Shown here: positions 44,040-55,379 of the stretch, piece after piece
Numbering within the stretch: position 1 is the stretch's first letter
How the letters are laid out: each line of letters opens with the position of its first letter
Source of the DNA: Adiantum capillus-veneris
Taxonomy: Eukaryota; Streptophyta; Polypodiopsida; Polypodiales; Pteridaceae
DNA length: 64,000 nucleotides
Reading direction: 5' to 3'
Assembly: GCA_014529385.2 (NCBI GenBank)
Contig: CM043967.1
Span: forward strand, 131,807,182 to 131,871,181
Notes under the pieces: generated by a model
Databases searched by the model: none
What the model was told of the DNA's origin: nothing
The model's input: the letters and a program-made list of their open reading frames with translations, nothing else
Program-made: the position numbers and the translations under genes

Positions 44040-47000
44040 TTTCAGAGAAAAATACGACAAATCTGCTAACTTTGATACTCTATTCAACAAACAGGAGCCA
44101 TGCAAGCAGCAGAGAGGGCCAAGAAAAGTTGAAGGAGCTGCTCGCATACCAACTGGATCCAGATTCAGTTAAAGCCGCCAAGGCAGCCTATCTTTCAAAA
44201 GAACAGCTAGAAGAGCATCACACCACAGTGTTCACTGGCAAATTCAAGAGTGAGGAAGGACATCAGGTAGAGTTGCAACTCCTACCGAAAGAAGTGTATG
44301 ATGTCGCCGCAAAGTCTGAGACCAAAGAAGCCAACCGCAGGCTAGGACTAGAGATTTCTATGAGCAGGAGCCGTGCGGTGTGGATTTCCAAAAAACTTAC
44401 GAGATTTTATCCACGATTAAAGAAGATGGAACTGCCCAAATTTCTGACCCTCAGGGGAATAAAGTCAAAGTGGTAATAACCAAGGAAATAGTGGCAGAAT
44501 CACTCAGACGCCCATAGAAGGAATGACGATGAGGGCAAGGGAGAGGAAAACGGCAGGTAATTTCACCAAAGAAACCACCGCAGCCACCTTTGCAGACCTA
44601 ATTCACAAGCAGGTGGAAGAGCCAGTCAGGTTATACCACCAACACTTCCACTTCCTAGCTAAAAGGACACTAAGGTATACCACGCCAAATCATGCGGTTG
44701 CCACCACTTTCAGGCAAGTCCTCAAGTCGACAACCAGGCAACCGGTGGACCACGCACAATATGTCTTGACCACTCTGAAAGGGCACAAAGAAAGAAGGAA
44801 AGATTACTTACTTGGGTGCACCAGAGGTATTGACAAGGATTGCATACCATGCCATCTACATGGCCGATAACCTACCACCTGCCCCATACCAAAACACTTG
44901 GATACTGGCAGCTCAACCATCTCCTCGAGATACAAAATCAGCCAAGAGATCCTACAAGTCCGAGTCGGGTGAATGCTCGCCAAAAACACATAGCAGTGAA
45001 AGCTCAAATAATGAGGAAAAGAGAGCACGAAGAGAGGAAATGAAAAGAAAAACCGTTGCAGCACACCAAGAAGAGACCGTGCAAAAGCAAGCCCGGTTTG
45101 AAAGAGAGAAACATGCATACCAACGCAGTTGACAAGCACAAGTAAAGGACCCAGAAAGATGGGTGCCTAGTGGACTTCAGGGACCAAGGACCAAGCATCA
45201 CACTAGGAAAGAGGCTAAAGATCCAACAGAATCCTTGGAAAAAATGTATCAAGAAGTAGAAGCCCTGAAGCTGAAAGAAGCCCAAGAAGAGGCAAGGAAA
45301 GCAAAAGAGGCGGAGGACCAAAGACAAGCTGAGGAAACGGCAAGGGAAGAGGCACAACATGACCAAGGTCGCGAGCCTCCCGGACCCACTTCACCACCTA
45401 CGGAACAGCAGGATAACCCTATTCCAAGCCCACCACCATCCCAGCAATGAGAGCCACAGAAGTTGAGTCCACCAAAGAGACAGAATCTGAATCAAAAAGC
45501 AAAAGAATTTGCATAAGAGGCTACTGCTACACAAGAGCAACAAAAAGAGAAAGAACCCGAGACAAAAAAGAAATAAAGTACTGCACAAGAGGACACAAAA
45601 AAGTCCGAGCCAACACCTTCTACCTCAACAAAGCATGAAACAGCTGAGGCATCCACAAAGCCTCAGGATAACAAAGCAGAAGAAGGCCAACCACATCCTT
45701 AAGGGCAAGAACAACCAGCCGACTGCCACGACACAGCTGAGAGAGCCACAGGAGACTGCCGAGACATCTGGGTAGCTAGCAAGAAATGAAGACTGTCAAT
45801 CAAATGATGAGGTAATCCTGCAAGTCAACAAATATGCAAGGAAAATGAAAGATATGACGGAAAGACTCCGATCAGTAGCACTTGGCCGTAGCACAAAGGC
45901 CAAAGAGTTAGAGATGTTGATTGACACTCTCCAAGCAGAGTTAGAAGACAAATTAAATGTCATCATCGATCTACAAAAGCAAGTGTGGGAAATGAAAGCT
46001 GAAGATGAACTACATCAGCTAGCAAGAGATAAACAACATAAGGAGATGGAAGAGTTAGGTGACATGGTTACAAAACTGTCAGATGCTCACAAACCAAAAG
46101 ATGAACAACTGATAGAAGTTACAAACAAACTTCTAACGACAACCCTGTCAGCTCAGAAGATTCAAGTGTAGTTGGATGTCACGAACGCTTCTCTACAATA
46201 CTTAGAACAAAGAATAAATGATCAAGCAATTTTCTTGCGGAAAATACGAGAGAATGCAACCGTAACCTTGATCAAAGGAACAGACGAGGTGTACAAAGCA
46301 TTGGAGAAAAATAACAAGGACCTCGAGTTGGAACTAAAGTTAGAGCAATCTCAGCGCAGAGACCTGGCCTTGATGCGGGTCCAAAGAGAAGATGAACTGC
46401 TGAAGGAGATAGCTGAACTCCAAAGAGTCAACCAGCTACTGAGAGGGGGAAAGCCGGAAACTCAAGAAGAGGCAGGCACTTTGGAGCAGCCTCAAATAGA
46501 AATACCCTCAGTGTCATTTGTTGAACTGGAGACACAGTCCACAGATGAGTGGAGAGGAAGATTTTCAGGTAGCCATTACAGAAGAAGACACGTTGGCCAT
46601 GGTCCAACTCTCCAAGGCTGAAGAAGATGCACTAAAAGAAACGATTACACACAAGGTAGATGACCAGTGGAAGGCAATGATGGATTGGGAATTGAGAGTT
46701 CTTCACTCTGTCAACATTACACAACTCACTCCCAATCAAATCAATGCACAATGGCACCAAGAGTCCCTGCCATACCCTCTGATAAAAGTGGAGTTACTAT
46801 AGGTAAAAGAAAGGCTTTACGCAGACATGAAAGTCATGGGCACAGATAAAGACCACCCGAAGTAAAGGTTGAGTTGGTTGAACAAAAACCCATGATACTT
46901 GATTTTGTTCGCGAGAGCACCTGCGGCCCTGTAAGAGATTCGACCTTCTGTCATGTACTAAGAGTAAGGACATGGATAATACATGAGTCACTACTCAAGA

Positions 47001-47500
47001 AGTGGGCAACTTGGCTAAAATACCCCAAATTGCCTGCTCCAAAAAAGGGACCAGCGACTGAAGAATACACGGTGAAAACCCTAAAGGGCACCATGTCATT
47101 CTTTAAAAGTCTACCTGATTTTTTATGTGCTATGCTATATAAGATCTTCAAAATGCTGCTCACATGCATTGAAGTATTCAATGAGCTAGAGCAAGCAAGC
47201 ATCCCTTCGATGTCATTTCTCGAGGGTAATCAAGGTTTGTGCTATGATCTCAGTGGTCAACCTTCCTACGAAGTCCTCCATGGCTTCTATGCTAGATGCA
47301 TGTTTCTACCTTCACACAATATGCTGGCATTCAAGGAAGCGTTCTACACGAGATCCTTCACTTGGTGAACGAAGATATTTGCACCAGTGATCAACAACCT
47401 CACATCAAGATTTGTAGGCTACTCAGCGGTGGAGTTGAAGAACAGAGTAACTATGTAGTTTTTGCAAGTGCCATATAAAGAAAGGAAAATCAGATACCAA
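44040..47500 (+). pseudogene. 3' ORF of the giant element: coiled-coil protein, decayed
   Basis: A reading frame broken by about eight stops or shifts begins after TTCAACAAACAG-GAGCCATG (44099). Segments: LAYQLDPDSVKAAKAAYLSK and TRFYPRLKKMELPKFLTLRG (to 44476); FADLIHKQVEEPVRLYHQHF (44600); a charged K/E/R/P region (44940-45770, with ALKLKEAQEEARKAKEAEDQ); a long coiled coil (45845-46460, RLRSVALGRSTKAKELEMLI to AELQRVNQLL); then a folded-looking end to about 47370. No transmembrane segment, so it is unlikely to be an envelope protein. It fills the position of a third ORF between integrase and 3' LTR. Function unknown. Confidence 0.55.
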
Positions 47501-47589
47501 AAGTCACTGAAGCGCTTAAAGACCGTCTCGCCAGCCGCTAATCCAAAGACTATTTCAACCCATAAAGATGTGCCAAGGGACAACACAGA

Positions 47590-47603
47590 CGAAGAGGGGG
47601 GAA
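47590..47603 (+). promoter_or_regulatory. Polypurine tract of the giant element
   Basis: CGAAGAGGGGGGAA lies immediately before the TG of the 3' LTR. Confidence 0.75.
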
Positions 47604-48524
47604 TGTTAGCAGCAAGCTATCACGGATACCATTTTTCGGAGTTCTCATTGTAAAACACTTATTATTTTGATAAATTAGAAATATTGTAACTCCTATTTTC
47701 TTGGATAAAATTTGTAATTAATAAGCCGAGGCTACAAGCTTCCAGATTGTATCAACTTGTCATTACCCATCTTTGGCAAAACTCCCAGATTATTAGTTTT
47801 GACCACCAAAAACCTTGGCTAAGGTATAAAAGCCAATTTTTATAAGTTATTTTCAAGTTTTGGATAATGAAATACACATCGTGAGCTAACGACGCTCACT
47901 CCTCTCCTTCTCGAGCTTCCTACTCCCTCCCCGGTTGTCACATTGCAGTTGCGTTTGCTACATTGCAACCAAAGGTAAGAGCTCTACGCATTGGCATAAG
48001 CAGTTCACAGTAATTCGTAGCTTTTGCCGTCATCGACCTACGACCTAATTTCATCATAACTAGGAATTTACACTTTCAAATAAAAAACTAAGCATAGGTG
48101 GGGTATTGGGGCATCATTGCTAATCATTTAGATGCATTCTGGATCGAAAACGACTAGTTAAAAAATCCATTGCTGTTAATAATCGTGATTTTGGAACTTG
48201 ACCTAAAGTGGGGTTTGAAACCATAAGCATGTGTTCTTAGGTATTATAAACATGTCCTAGAAGTTTCATTACGTTTGGATGTCATTTGATGTTGTAACGA
48301 ATGTGATTTGTTTGACGGTGAGCGATTGGTTTTTGGTGATTTCAGTCATTTGAGTGTAGCTTGAGTTAGATGCGAGTTGTTAGTTGTTTTCCCAAAGATT
48401 GACACCCTCTTGTAGCCTCTATGTACTAGTCGAGTCAGCTTCATCCCATGGATTGACAATTTAATCGTGGTTCTCGCTAATACTGCAATAATATACGATG
48501 GTGAGGTTAGACATGCGTCCCACA
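47604..48524 (+). repeat. 3' LTR of the giant element (921 bp)
   Basis: Direct copy of 27192-28330 without the 226-bp segment. Many C-to-T type differences give visibly lower identity than the LTR pair at 19.6/24.7 kb, so this insertion is older. It is followed by the target duplication AAACA. Confidence 0.9.
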
Positions 48525-48529
48525 AAACA

Positions 48530-49440
48530 CTTAAAAAACAAGACCATAAACGCATCCGTTTGATGAAAAAAATGTGTCCTAAACTTAGCTTTTTGAACTA
48601 ATTCTTTCCACTATGGTAAATCCCAACAGGAATACCAATGCTCGTTGGACAATCGTGCTAATGCGTCTGCTATGACTGTGTCGTCCCAAGAAATGAGCAT
48701 GCAAACATGATGTAAAATTGTGCAACACAAATTCGTTGAAGAGAAGCTATCTATCTTTCCTAAAGTGCTTTTCATGCATCTACTCTCATCCATGAGTGAA
48801 CACTCTGCAGTGTACAATATGGTTTCCTTGTGAAAAGGCAACTACCGTTGGTGCAGCCAAAGTGTGTTGACTCTAGAAGGTGGCATGGACAAATGTATGC
48901 AGGCTAGCAGAAGCATGGCAAAGGGCTAGAGCATCTAGTAAAATCATGGGATGACAGGTAGCATCGAAATTGTATGCCTGATGTGACTTATAGGCCAAGG
49001 AAGGCTCCATGATGGGCTAATTTGGGTAGCAAATGAAGGAGATGCAAAGTGCAGCTTTTGGGTCCAAGAATGAAGAGCTTGAAGTGCTGAAGGAGCAAGT
49101 CTAGATGGCTCATCAAACCGAGCTACGGAGCCCATGTTATTGAAGGTTGAAGTTTTAGTGGGTTGCAGATTCTTGCCGGACAGGGCAGCTGGGGACAGAT
49201 GGTCCAAGTGGAAGTAGAGGTACAGATGTGAAGAGCTTAATTCATGTAGTCTACCTGTCTTTTCAGATTGCAGATCCGAGCTATTGTTTGCATTTTATGG
49301 CCAGTTGAAGTTTTGTCGGGGGCTCGGTTGGTGTATACTTGGCTGCATTGGATAATGTGCCATCTGGTATCTTTTGAGCACCGACATAGTTCTACAGCAA
49401 AGTATGCATCATACCGAGCTAGTAGGAAGTGACTGCACAT
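48530..49440. other. Spacer with a degraded LTR-like stretch
   Basis: 48540-48940 has a minus-strand frame (48841-48611, SSTNLCCTILHHVCMLISWD) that looks protein-like but is not assignable. 48950-49440 has phrases such as CTTGAAGTGCT, ACCGAGCTACGG and GTTGCAGATTCTTGCCGG that resemble the 5' third of the 19.6-kb LTR (GCTTGAAGTGCT, GTCGATTGCAGATCCGTACC). It is probably an old LTR fragment of that family into which the next element inserted. Confidence 0.4.
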
Positions 49441-51452
49441 TGTCGTGCTGTGACACGTACGTAGTGGGAACGCATCCTATAAGAGTTATCTTGTAACCTT
49501 TTAGATACATAGTTATATTTTCTATAATGTACATATGCATATTTAAGTATTATAATATGATTTCTATGTCATCCTATTATTTATCTCAAGGGTAACCTAT
49601 TCTTACTTTACCATCAGAAAATACTATGGAAAAAGCGTCAATAGCTTCGCCTCTTTAACTTGGGGCAAAAAGCATTGATTCTTTATTTCTACTATCTCAT
49701 TATCATCTCATACCTTAGCTAGATCCTATATCTAGGGTAAACTCCAATATATATATATATTCTATGTATTTTTCATATTTTTCTTATATTTCTTTTTAAA
49801 TAGCTACTAGGAGGGAATCAAATCCTAGTGGGACACTAGGTGGCATGATTTCAAAGATACACTTATTTTAATTCATTATTGCAAGCATGATTACAAAACT
49901 TTGTCAAAGAGCAATGTCATGCTTTCATATGGCATGAGGTGTCCTTTGGAATCAAACGAAAGTTTAGGCTAAGGGGACCACACGAAGACTTTTGCTGCCA
50001 GAAATGGACCCTATTTTGATGATTTTTTTACACAAGGTTCCAATCCTAATTGAAAAATGATTTTAAAATGAAAATCGTGGCTAATGAGCTGAAGTTTTTG
50101 CCCATATTTTTATTGTTTTATTTGGAGCCACGATTGAGGAGATATGATCAAAATACTGGACCCCAGTCTGCCCACATCATGCAGGGACTCATTTCCAACT
50201 TTTCCAATTCCTGTTCACACCGGCTCCTCTCTTCTTTTGTAAACCCTTGGGGGTTCCCTTCACCTATAAAAGGGGACCTCTTCTTCCTTGAAAAGAACTC
50301 AAGCATCCAAGCCATGATGAGAGTAATTCTTGAGGGGAGTGAGTAGTAATGCCTAATTGTACTTAGCCATTACATAAAATAAACCTTCACTTTTCCTAGA
50401 GGAAGACTAGCCATTCTTGCATGCATCCTTGGAAGATCAACTCAATCAAAGAATGTCGTGGAGTTGGCATATCAATCAAAGTTGAATTCTCCCCTCTTCT
50501 TCTCTCTCCATCATAATGGTGCCGAAGGGTTTGTGCAAGTAAGATGTGTTCTACATTGATGTTTTCTTGATTTCTTGTTGTTTTCTTTTTCATCTCTAAT
50601 CAACATATATATATATCTAATCTATCTCCTTAACCAACCTATATCTTCGTTCTTAGTAATTCATCCTTTTACAAGTTTAGGTTCTCTTGCTACAGGTAAC
50701 ATCTCTCCCCGCAGTATCCTTATTGCCTACGGGCAAAAATAGGGCTTGGGAGGGGAAACTCTCTTCTCTTCTCTTCTCTTCCCTTCTCTTCTCTCATATC
50801 TACATTTTACACATACTAGAGTTATCCTAAAGAATAATCCACATGATGATAATTTTATCGCTTTCACTCTGTACGATCTATTAGAATTACGTATGGATTA
50901 GCTGTAAAATACACTTTCAACAACGTATAGTGTTTCTCTTTGGCCCAGAAAGGCTCAATGAAATATTCTATCACGGATCCCATTATACTACCTCTTATAG
51001 ACTATAACTTTTCTTTTGACGTAAGTGTAGTTATCTTGCTATGAACCAAGAGGATTTGTATACACAATTAATCCCAATCACTAGAACAATAATATATATT
51101 TTATGGTAAACACAAAACTACAATTCCAAAAAAACAATTCGTAGCCTATTTGGTCAGCCAAGATTGAATGCCATTAACTCATCTATTAAACCCTTTCATA
51201 CTACCCATGATACGATATGCCATAGCCTTGATGTTTCATCTTTGTGTTATTTTGACATTCTCTTTGTGTTCTTTCTTTGTGTGTGTGAGTGCAGAGAGAA
51301 AGAGTGGGTCTTCCTTGATTGCACTTCTTTCCAAACCCTAGTCTTCATGGCATCTATGGTTTACCCCTCATATAGTTTTTTGGAGTTCTCTCACAAACTC
51401 TCACAGCCATAAGCCGGTGCTTCCTGGCAAGACCGCAAATTTCTCGACTTAT
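49441..51452 (+). repeat. 5' LTR of the second non-autonomous element (about 2.0 kb)
   Basis: TATA box TATAAAAG at 50275-50282. A CTCTTCT-type pyrimidine run at 50760-50795 lies beyond the part present in the 3' LTR. The exact 3' border is uncertain: no clean CA precedes the primer site, and I place it by the 4-base spacing seen in the other element. Confidence 0.7.
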
Positions 51453-51456
51453 TTTT

Positions 51457-51474
51457 TGGTGAACCTGACGCGAA
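51457..51474 (+). promoter_or_regulatory. Primer binding site, tRNA-Trp type
   Basis: TGGTGAACCTGACGCGAA is the same as at 21919 with one C-to-T change. It is followed by the shared AGCCGGGG.GAG sequence. Confidence 0.7.
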
Positions 51475-51489
51475 CAAGCCGGGGTGAGA

Positions 51490-53740
51490 GTACAAAAGAT
51501 TGGCTAGCAAAGTGGAGCAGCTATATGCTGAAATGAAGAGCTTGCAGACATATGTAAATGTCTTGTTGAAGAAGACCGGATTCAAAAGCGATTGAAAGCC
51601 GCTAGGCAATCCGTATTATGAGCTTTTAATTATTCGAAGGCTATGATCCAGAAGGATATCTTGAGTGATATGTTGACAGAGATGAGGCTTCAAGAAATTC
51701 CAGAAGCTCGGATGATGCAGCATTTGTTGAACTTGTGAGTGATGATTTCAAGCACCAAGTTCAAGACTATGCAAGTGTATATGCAAGCAACTGGGGTGAG
51801 TTTCTAAATATAACACAGATATTCTTGGAACATCAAGACCAAGAGATGGAGCAGAGTGGAAGTGGATTTGACCAGCTAGAGTTGGTGGCTCCTGTAGCCA
51901 TGCAAGTGTCAACACATCCATATAGGCTAATTTAGAAGCAATAATTGATGCATATCTTTTGCAAGATGCAAATTTTTGTATGCAGATGAAGCAGACATAG
52001 TGGAAGCTATTTATGCACGTTTGGGTCTTGTAACCTTCATATCTCAAGATAATGACTCTCATGATGCTATCCATGCCTGAACGGCTTCAAAGGCAACTTA
52101 GAGGATGATGCAAACTCGTGGCTATGATAGATGATTTGGACGCTCCTTTTGATTCGTTTGAAGATGCACATGAGTGTATATACAAGGATGGGATGCTATG
52201 GTTTTTACATAGGATGTGAAGGGAAAAACAGGTGGAAGACGGCTATATTGTGATGTGCTACAATCTTCTTTGAGCAGATCCAAGAACTTTACCAAGTTTA
52301 GAAGAGCCGGATGCCTATGTGAGACATATACCTGGATGAAGAATCATTATCAATGCTTTCCTATGCGAGTTTGTTGCATGTGGTACTACCCAAATGATAT
52401 GCCTAGCTGCGAAAGTGCTAATTTAGAGGGGGGTGACTGAAAAATCTCTTCCTTTGTGGTATAGCTCTGCTAGTAGCATTGTGGATTGTGAAGTACCTCA
52501 GCTAGATGAGGTGGAAGAAGAGGAGTGCATTGATGATTTAACCATGTTATATCTTGTATATTTGGGGTAGAAATGTGATACAGATGACTCATGAAATTGT
52601 GACTATTTAGAGCTAGATGCAGCATGCTTTCACATTTTCCATGGTAGAGGAAGGAATGACAGATGCAGATTCTCTGCATGAGGATTGGGGTTCTGCGGAT
52701 GAAGCTATGAATCTTCAAGATTCACAATCAAAGATAGAGAGTGTTTGGTTATGACTATACAGGTTGAAGTGACATCAGAGGTTAGAGTAGAGAGCAAGAA
52801 ACCTCTTTGAGTATGGTCTGTGATTGGGGGTGATATTTTTGTCTTGTGAAGATGCAAATAAAGATTACTTGCCATAAAGTGCCTACTATAAAGGAGTTCT
52901 AAGAATTTTTGGTTGCCTCAGGTATGCAAAATATCTGAGGATAATAAAGGGGATTTAGGTCTTGTGTCACAAGGGTATAATTCGCAAGCAGGTTTGTGAG
53001 CATCTATTGCTATGGATAGGAAGGGTATATACTTGGTGATGCCTTGAAGAAAGAGAGGTGCTAGCTCTACGCTGACACTAGAGTCATGTAATGAAGAAGG
53101 GTTCTCCCTAGATGAGTGGAGGAATGATTCAGTGAAGATAATTTTAGCGATGGGTCAAAAAAGGAAGAAGGGGTGAAGATATTGTGTCAGAGACTAACTC
53201 CAAGGGAGTTTTTGAGACAGCAGTCGGTTACAAGTGACCGCGAGCATACCTACCAGGATGATTTGGAAAGGAAATTAGACACCATATTGAGGGTATGCAA
53301 AGTTTTACGATGTAAAGCTGGAGAGGTATTTGGTAAAAGGTGAGAGATTGATGAGGGTTTACCATGAATATTTTTGAGGTTTCTCTCGATGTTGAGAAAG
53401 GCTATCTAGAGGATTCTTTTGAGAATGAAGATGCAGATTCAGACTTCTATGCCAAAGAGGTACATATGGATTTAGAGGTTGGTGAGAAGGTTGAAGTGCA
53501 GTTTCAAAAATCTTTTCAAGTATATTTAGGAAGACTGGAAGTATTTTTGAAGAGGAGGATGAGGAAATAGTCTTCTTCGTCATGATGATTTTGCGCATAA
53601 TGGAGATTTGTTACAGATGTTTTGGAGAAGATGTATATAACAATTCCTTTGATCCGAAAGGAATTAAAAGATGCAAGAAATTCAATGCTTAGTTCAATAC
53701 AAGTTTTTGAGTTCCCATATGATCCTGGAGGAGGTAATGG
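51490..53740 (+). pseudogene. Gag-like and acidic repeat reading frames, decayed
   Basis: LFEGYDPEGYLE at about 51635-51675 and ELVSDDFKHQVQDYASVYAS at 51735 align in order with LFDGYDPEGYLE and QLVSPDVKEQIQEVTKACND of the first element. Later an acidic frame (53364-53570, EKGYLEDSFENEDADSDFYA) and EFPYDPGGG (53707) correspond to the acidic repeat protein. Stops and shifts are frequent between them. No pol motifs anywhere. Confidence 0.65.
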
Positions 53741-53810
53741 ATGACAGGGGATACAGTTGCTTTCACAAGTTACCATGAGGTTGGCACATGCCGGAGGATG
53801 GTGCAGGTTT

Positions 53811-53822
53811 AGAGGGGGTGGA
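53811..53822 (+). promoter_or_regulatory. Polypurine tract of the second non-autonomous element
   Basis: AGAGGGGGTGGA directly before the 3' LTR, identical to 24661-24672. Confidence 0.75.
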
Positions 53823-55136
53823 TGTCGTGCTTTGATACGTACGTAAGTGGGGAACGCATTATACAAGAGTTATCTTGTAACCTTTTAGATACATAGTTAT
53901 ATTTTCTATATGTTACATATGCATATTAAGTATAATAATATGCTTTTCTATCTCATCCTATTATTTATTCTCAAGGGTAACCTATTCTTACTTTACCATC
54001 AAAAATTACTAGGAAAAAAGTGTCAATAGCTCCGCCTCTTTAACTTGGGGCAAAAATCATTGATCCTTTATTTTACTTTTCATTATCATCTCACACCTTA
54101 GTTAGATCCTATATCTAGGGGTAATCTCCAATTTATGTATTCTATGTATTTTTCATATTTTTCTTTATTTCTTTTTAAATAGCTACTAGGAGGGAATCAA
54201 ATCCTAGTGGGACACTAGGTGGCATGATTTCAAAGATACACTTATTTTAATGCAATTATTGCAACATGATTACAAAACTTTGTTCAAAGAGTAATGTCAT
54301 GCTTTCATTATGGCATGAGGTTGTCCTTTGGAATCAAATGAAAGTCTAGGCTAAGAAGGGGCTCACAGGAAGACTTTTGCTGCCAGAAATGGACCTATTT
54401 TGATGATTAATTTTTTTACACAAGGTTCCAATACGAATTGGAAAATGATTTTAAAATCAAAATCTAGCTATTGAGATGAAGTGTGGCTGTCCATAATTTT
54501 ACTTTTTATTTTGGAGCCACGGTTGAGGAGATATGATCAAAATACTGGACCCCAGTCTGCCCACATCATGCTGGACACTCATTCCACTTTTCCAATTCGT
54601 GTTCACACTAGCTCCTCTCTTCTTGTGTAACCTTTGGGGTTCCCTTCACCTATAAAAGGGGACCTCTTCTTCTTGAAAAGAACTCAAGCATTCAGCCATT
54701 GATGAGAGGAATTATGAGGGAGTGATTAGTAATGCCTAATTGTACTTAGCCATTAACATAAGCCTAAGCTTCACTTTTCTCCTGAGGGAAGACGAGCCTT
54801 CTTGCATGCTATCCTTGGAAGATCAACTCTAATCAAGAAGGTCGTGGACTTGGCGTATCAATCAAAGTTGAATTCTCCCCTCTTCTTCTCTCTCCATCAA
54901 TAATGGTGCCGAAGGGTTTGTCAAGTAAGATGTGTTCTACATTGATGTTTTCTTGATTTCTTGTTGTTTTCTTTTTCATCTCTAATCCAACATATATATA
55001 TATATCTAATCTCATCTCCTTAACCAAACCTATATCTCTCGTTATTAGTAATTCATCCTTTCTACAAAGTTTAGGTTCTCCTTGCTATAGGTACATCTCT
55101 CCCCGTAGTATCCTTATTGCCTACGGGAAAAAATAG
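53823..55136 (+). repeat. 3' LTR, truncated (1.3 of about 2.0 kb)
   Basis: Matches 49441 to about 50739 with small indels, including the TATA box (54651). Similarity ends at CCTACGGG.AAAAATAG. Beyond this is unrelated sequence leading to the satellite arrays. Confidence 0.85.
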
Positions 55137-55379
55137 AAGACCATATTAGGTAAAGTGGGAAAATCCCAATTCCCAGGTTGGACAACTTTCAATATATCAT
55201 GTATAAAATATAGAGATTTTGTCAAAAATTTGAGTTTTCTTAAGGTCTCATTCCACTTTATGCACATACAATACACAATGAAAACAACTAAAATATCATG
55301 GTTTCAATCAATTGGATTATTAGGAGAGGAGTATATTGCATCCATTATCGTTGTCTATGTTCTACTGTCCTACCTACAA

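Larger units (their letters stand above)
27192..48524 (+). mobile_element. Giant Ty3-type LTR retrotransposon, 21.3 kb, complete but decayed
   Basis: The LTRs begin TGTTAGCAG and end GTCCCACA. A perfect 5-bp duplication, AAACA, flanks the element (27187-27191 and 48525-48529). A tRNA-Asp-type primer site, gag, protease, RT, RNase H and integrase in Ty3 order, and an AAGAGGGGGGAA polypurine tract confirm the class. Extra parts are a 2.1-kb leader with palindrome repeats, an ORF before gag, a second protease-like domain after integrase, and a coiled-coil ORF near the 3' end. Size and primer type resemble the Tat/Ogre group of plants. Two 1.2-1.3 kb TIR elements are inserted in pol. Many stops make it inactive. 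Confidence 0.9.
49441..55136 (+). mobile_element. Second non-autonomous LTR element of the tRNA-Trp family, 3' truncated
   Basis: The LTR starts TGTCGTGCTG at 49441 and recurs at 53823 after the same GGTTTAGAGGGGGTGGA polypurine end as the 19.6-kb element. The primer site is the same type, and the interior keeps the FEGYDPEGYLE Gag motif and PYDPGG. The LTR body is otherwise different, so this is a separate subfamily. The 3' LTR stops matching at about 55136 (equivalent to 50739), so the right end and any target duplication are lost. Internal frames are heavily broken. Confidence 0.85.

Noticed and set aside
44040-47500. Envelope gene of an errantivirus-like element
   Set aside because: It is in the right position, but there is no signal peptide, transmembrane segment or cysteine pattern. 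The content is coiled-coil and charged low-complexity.
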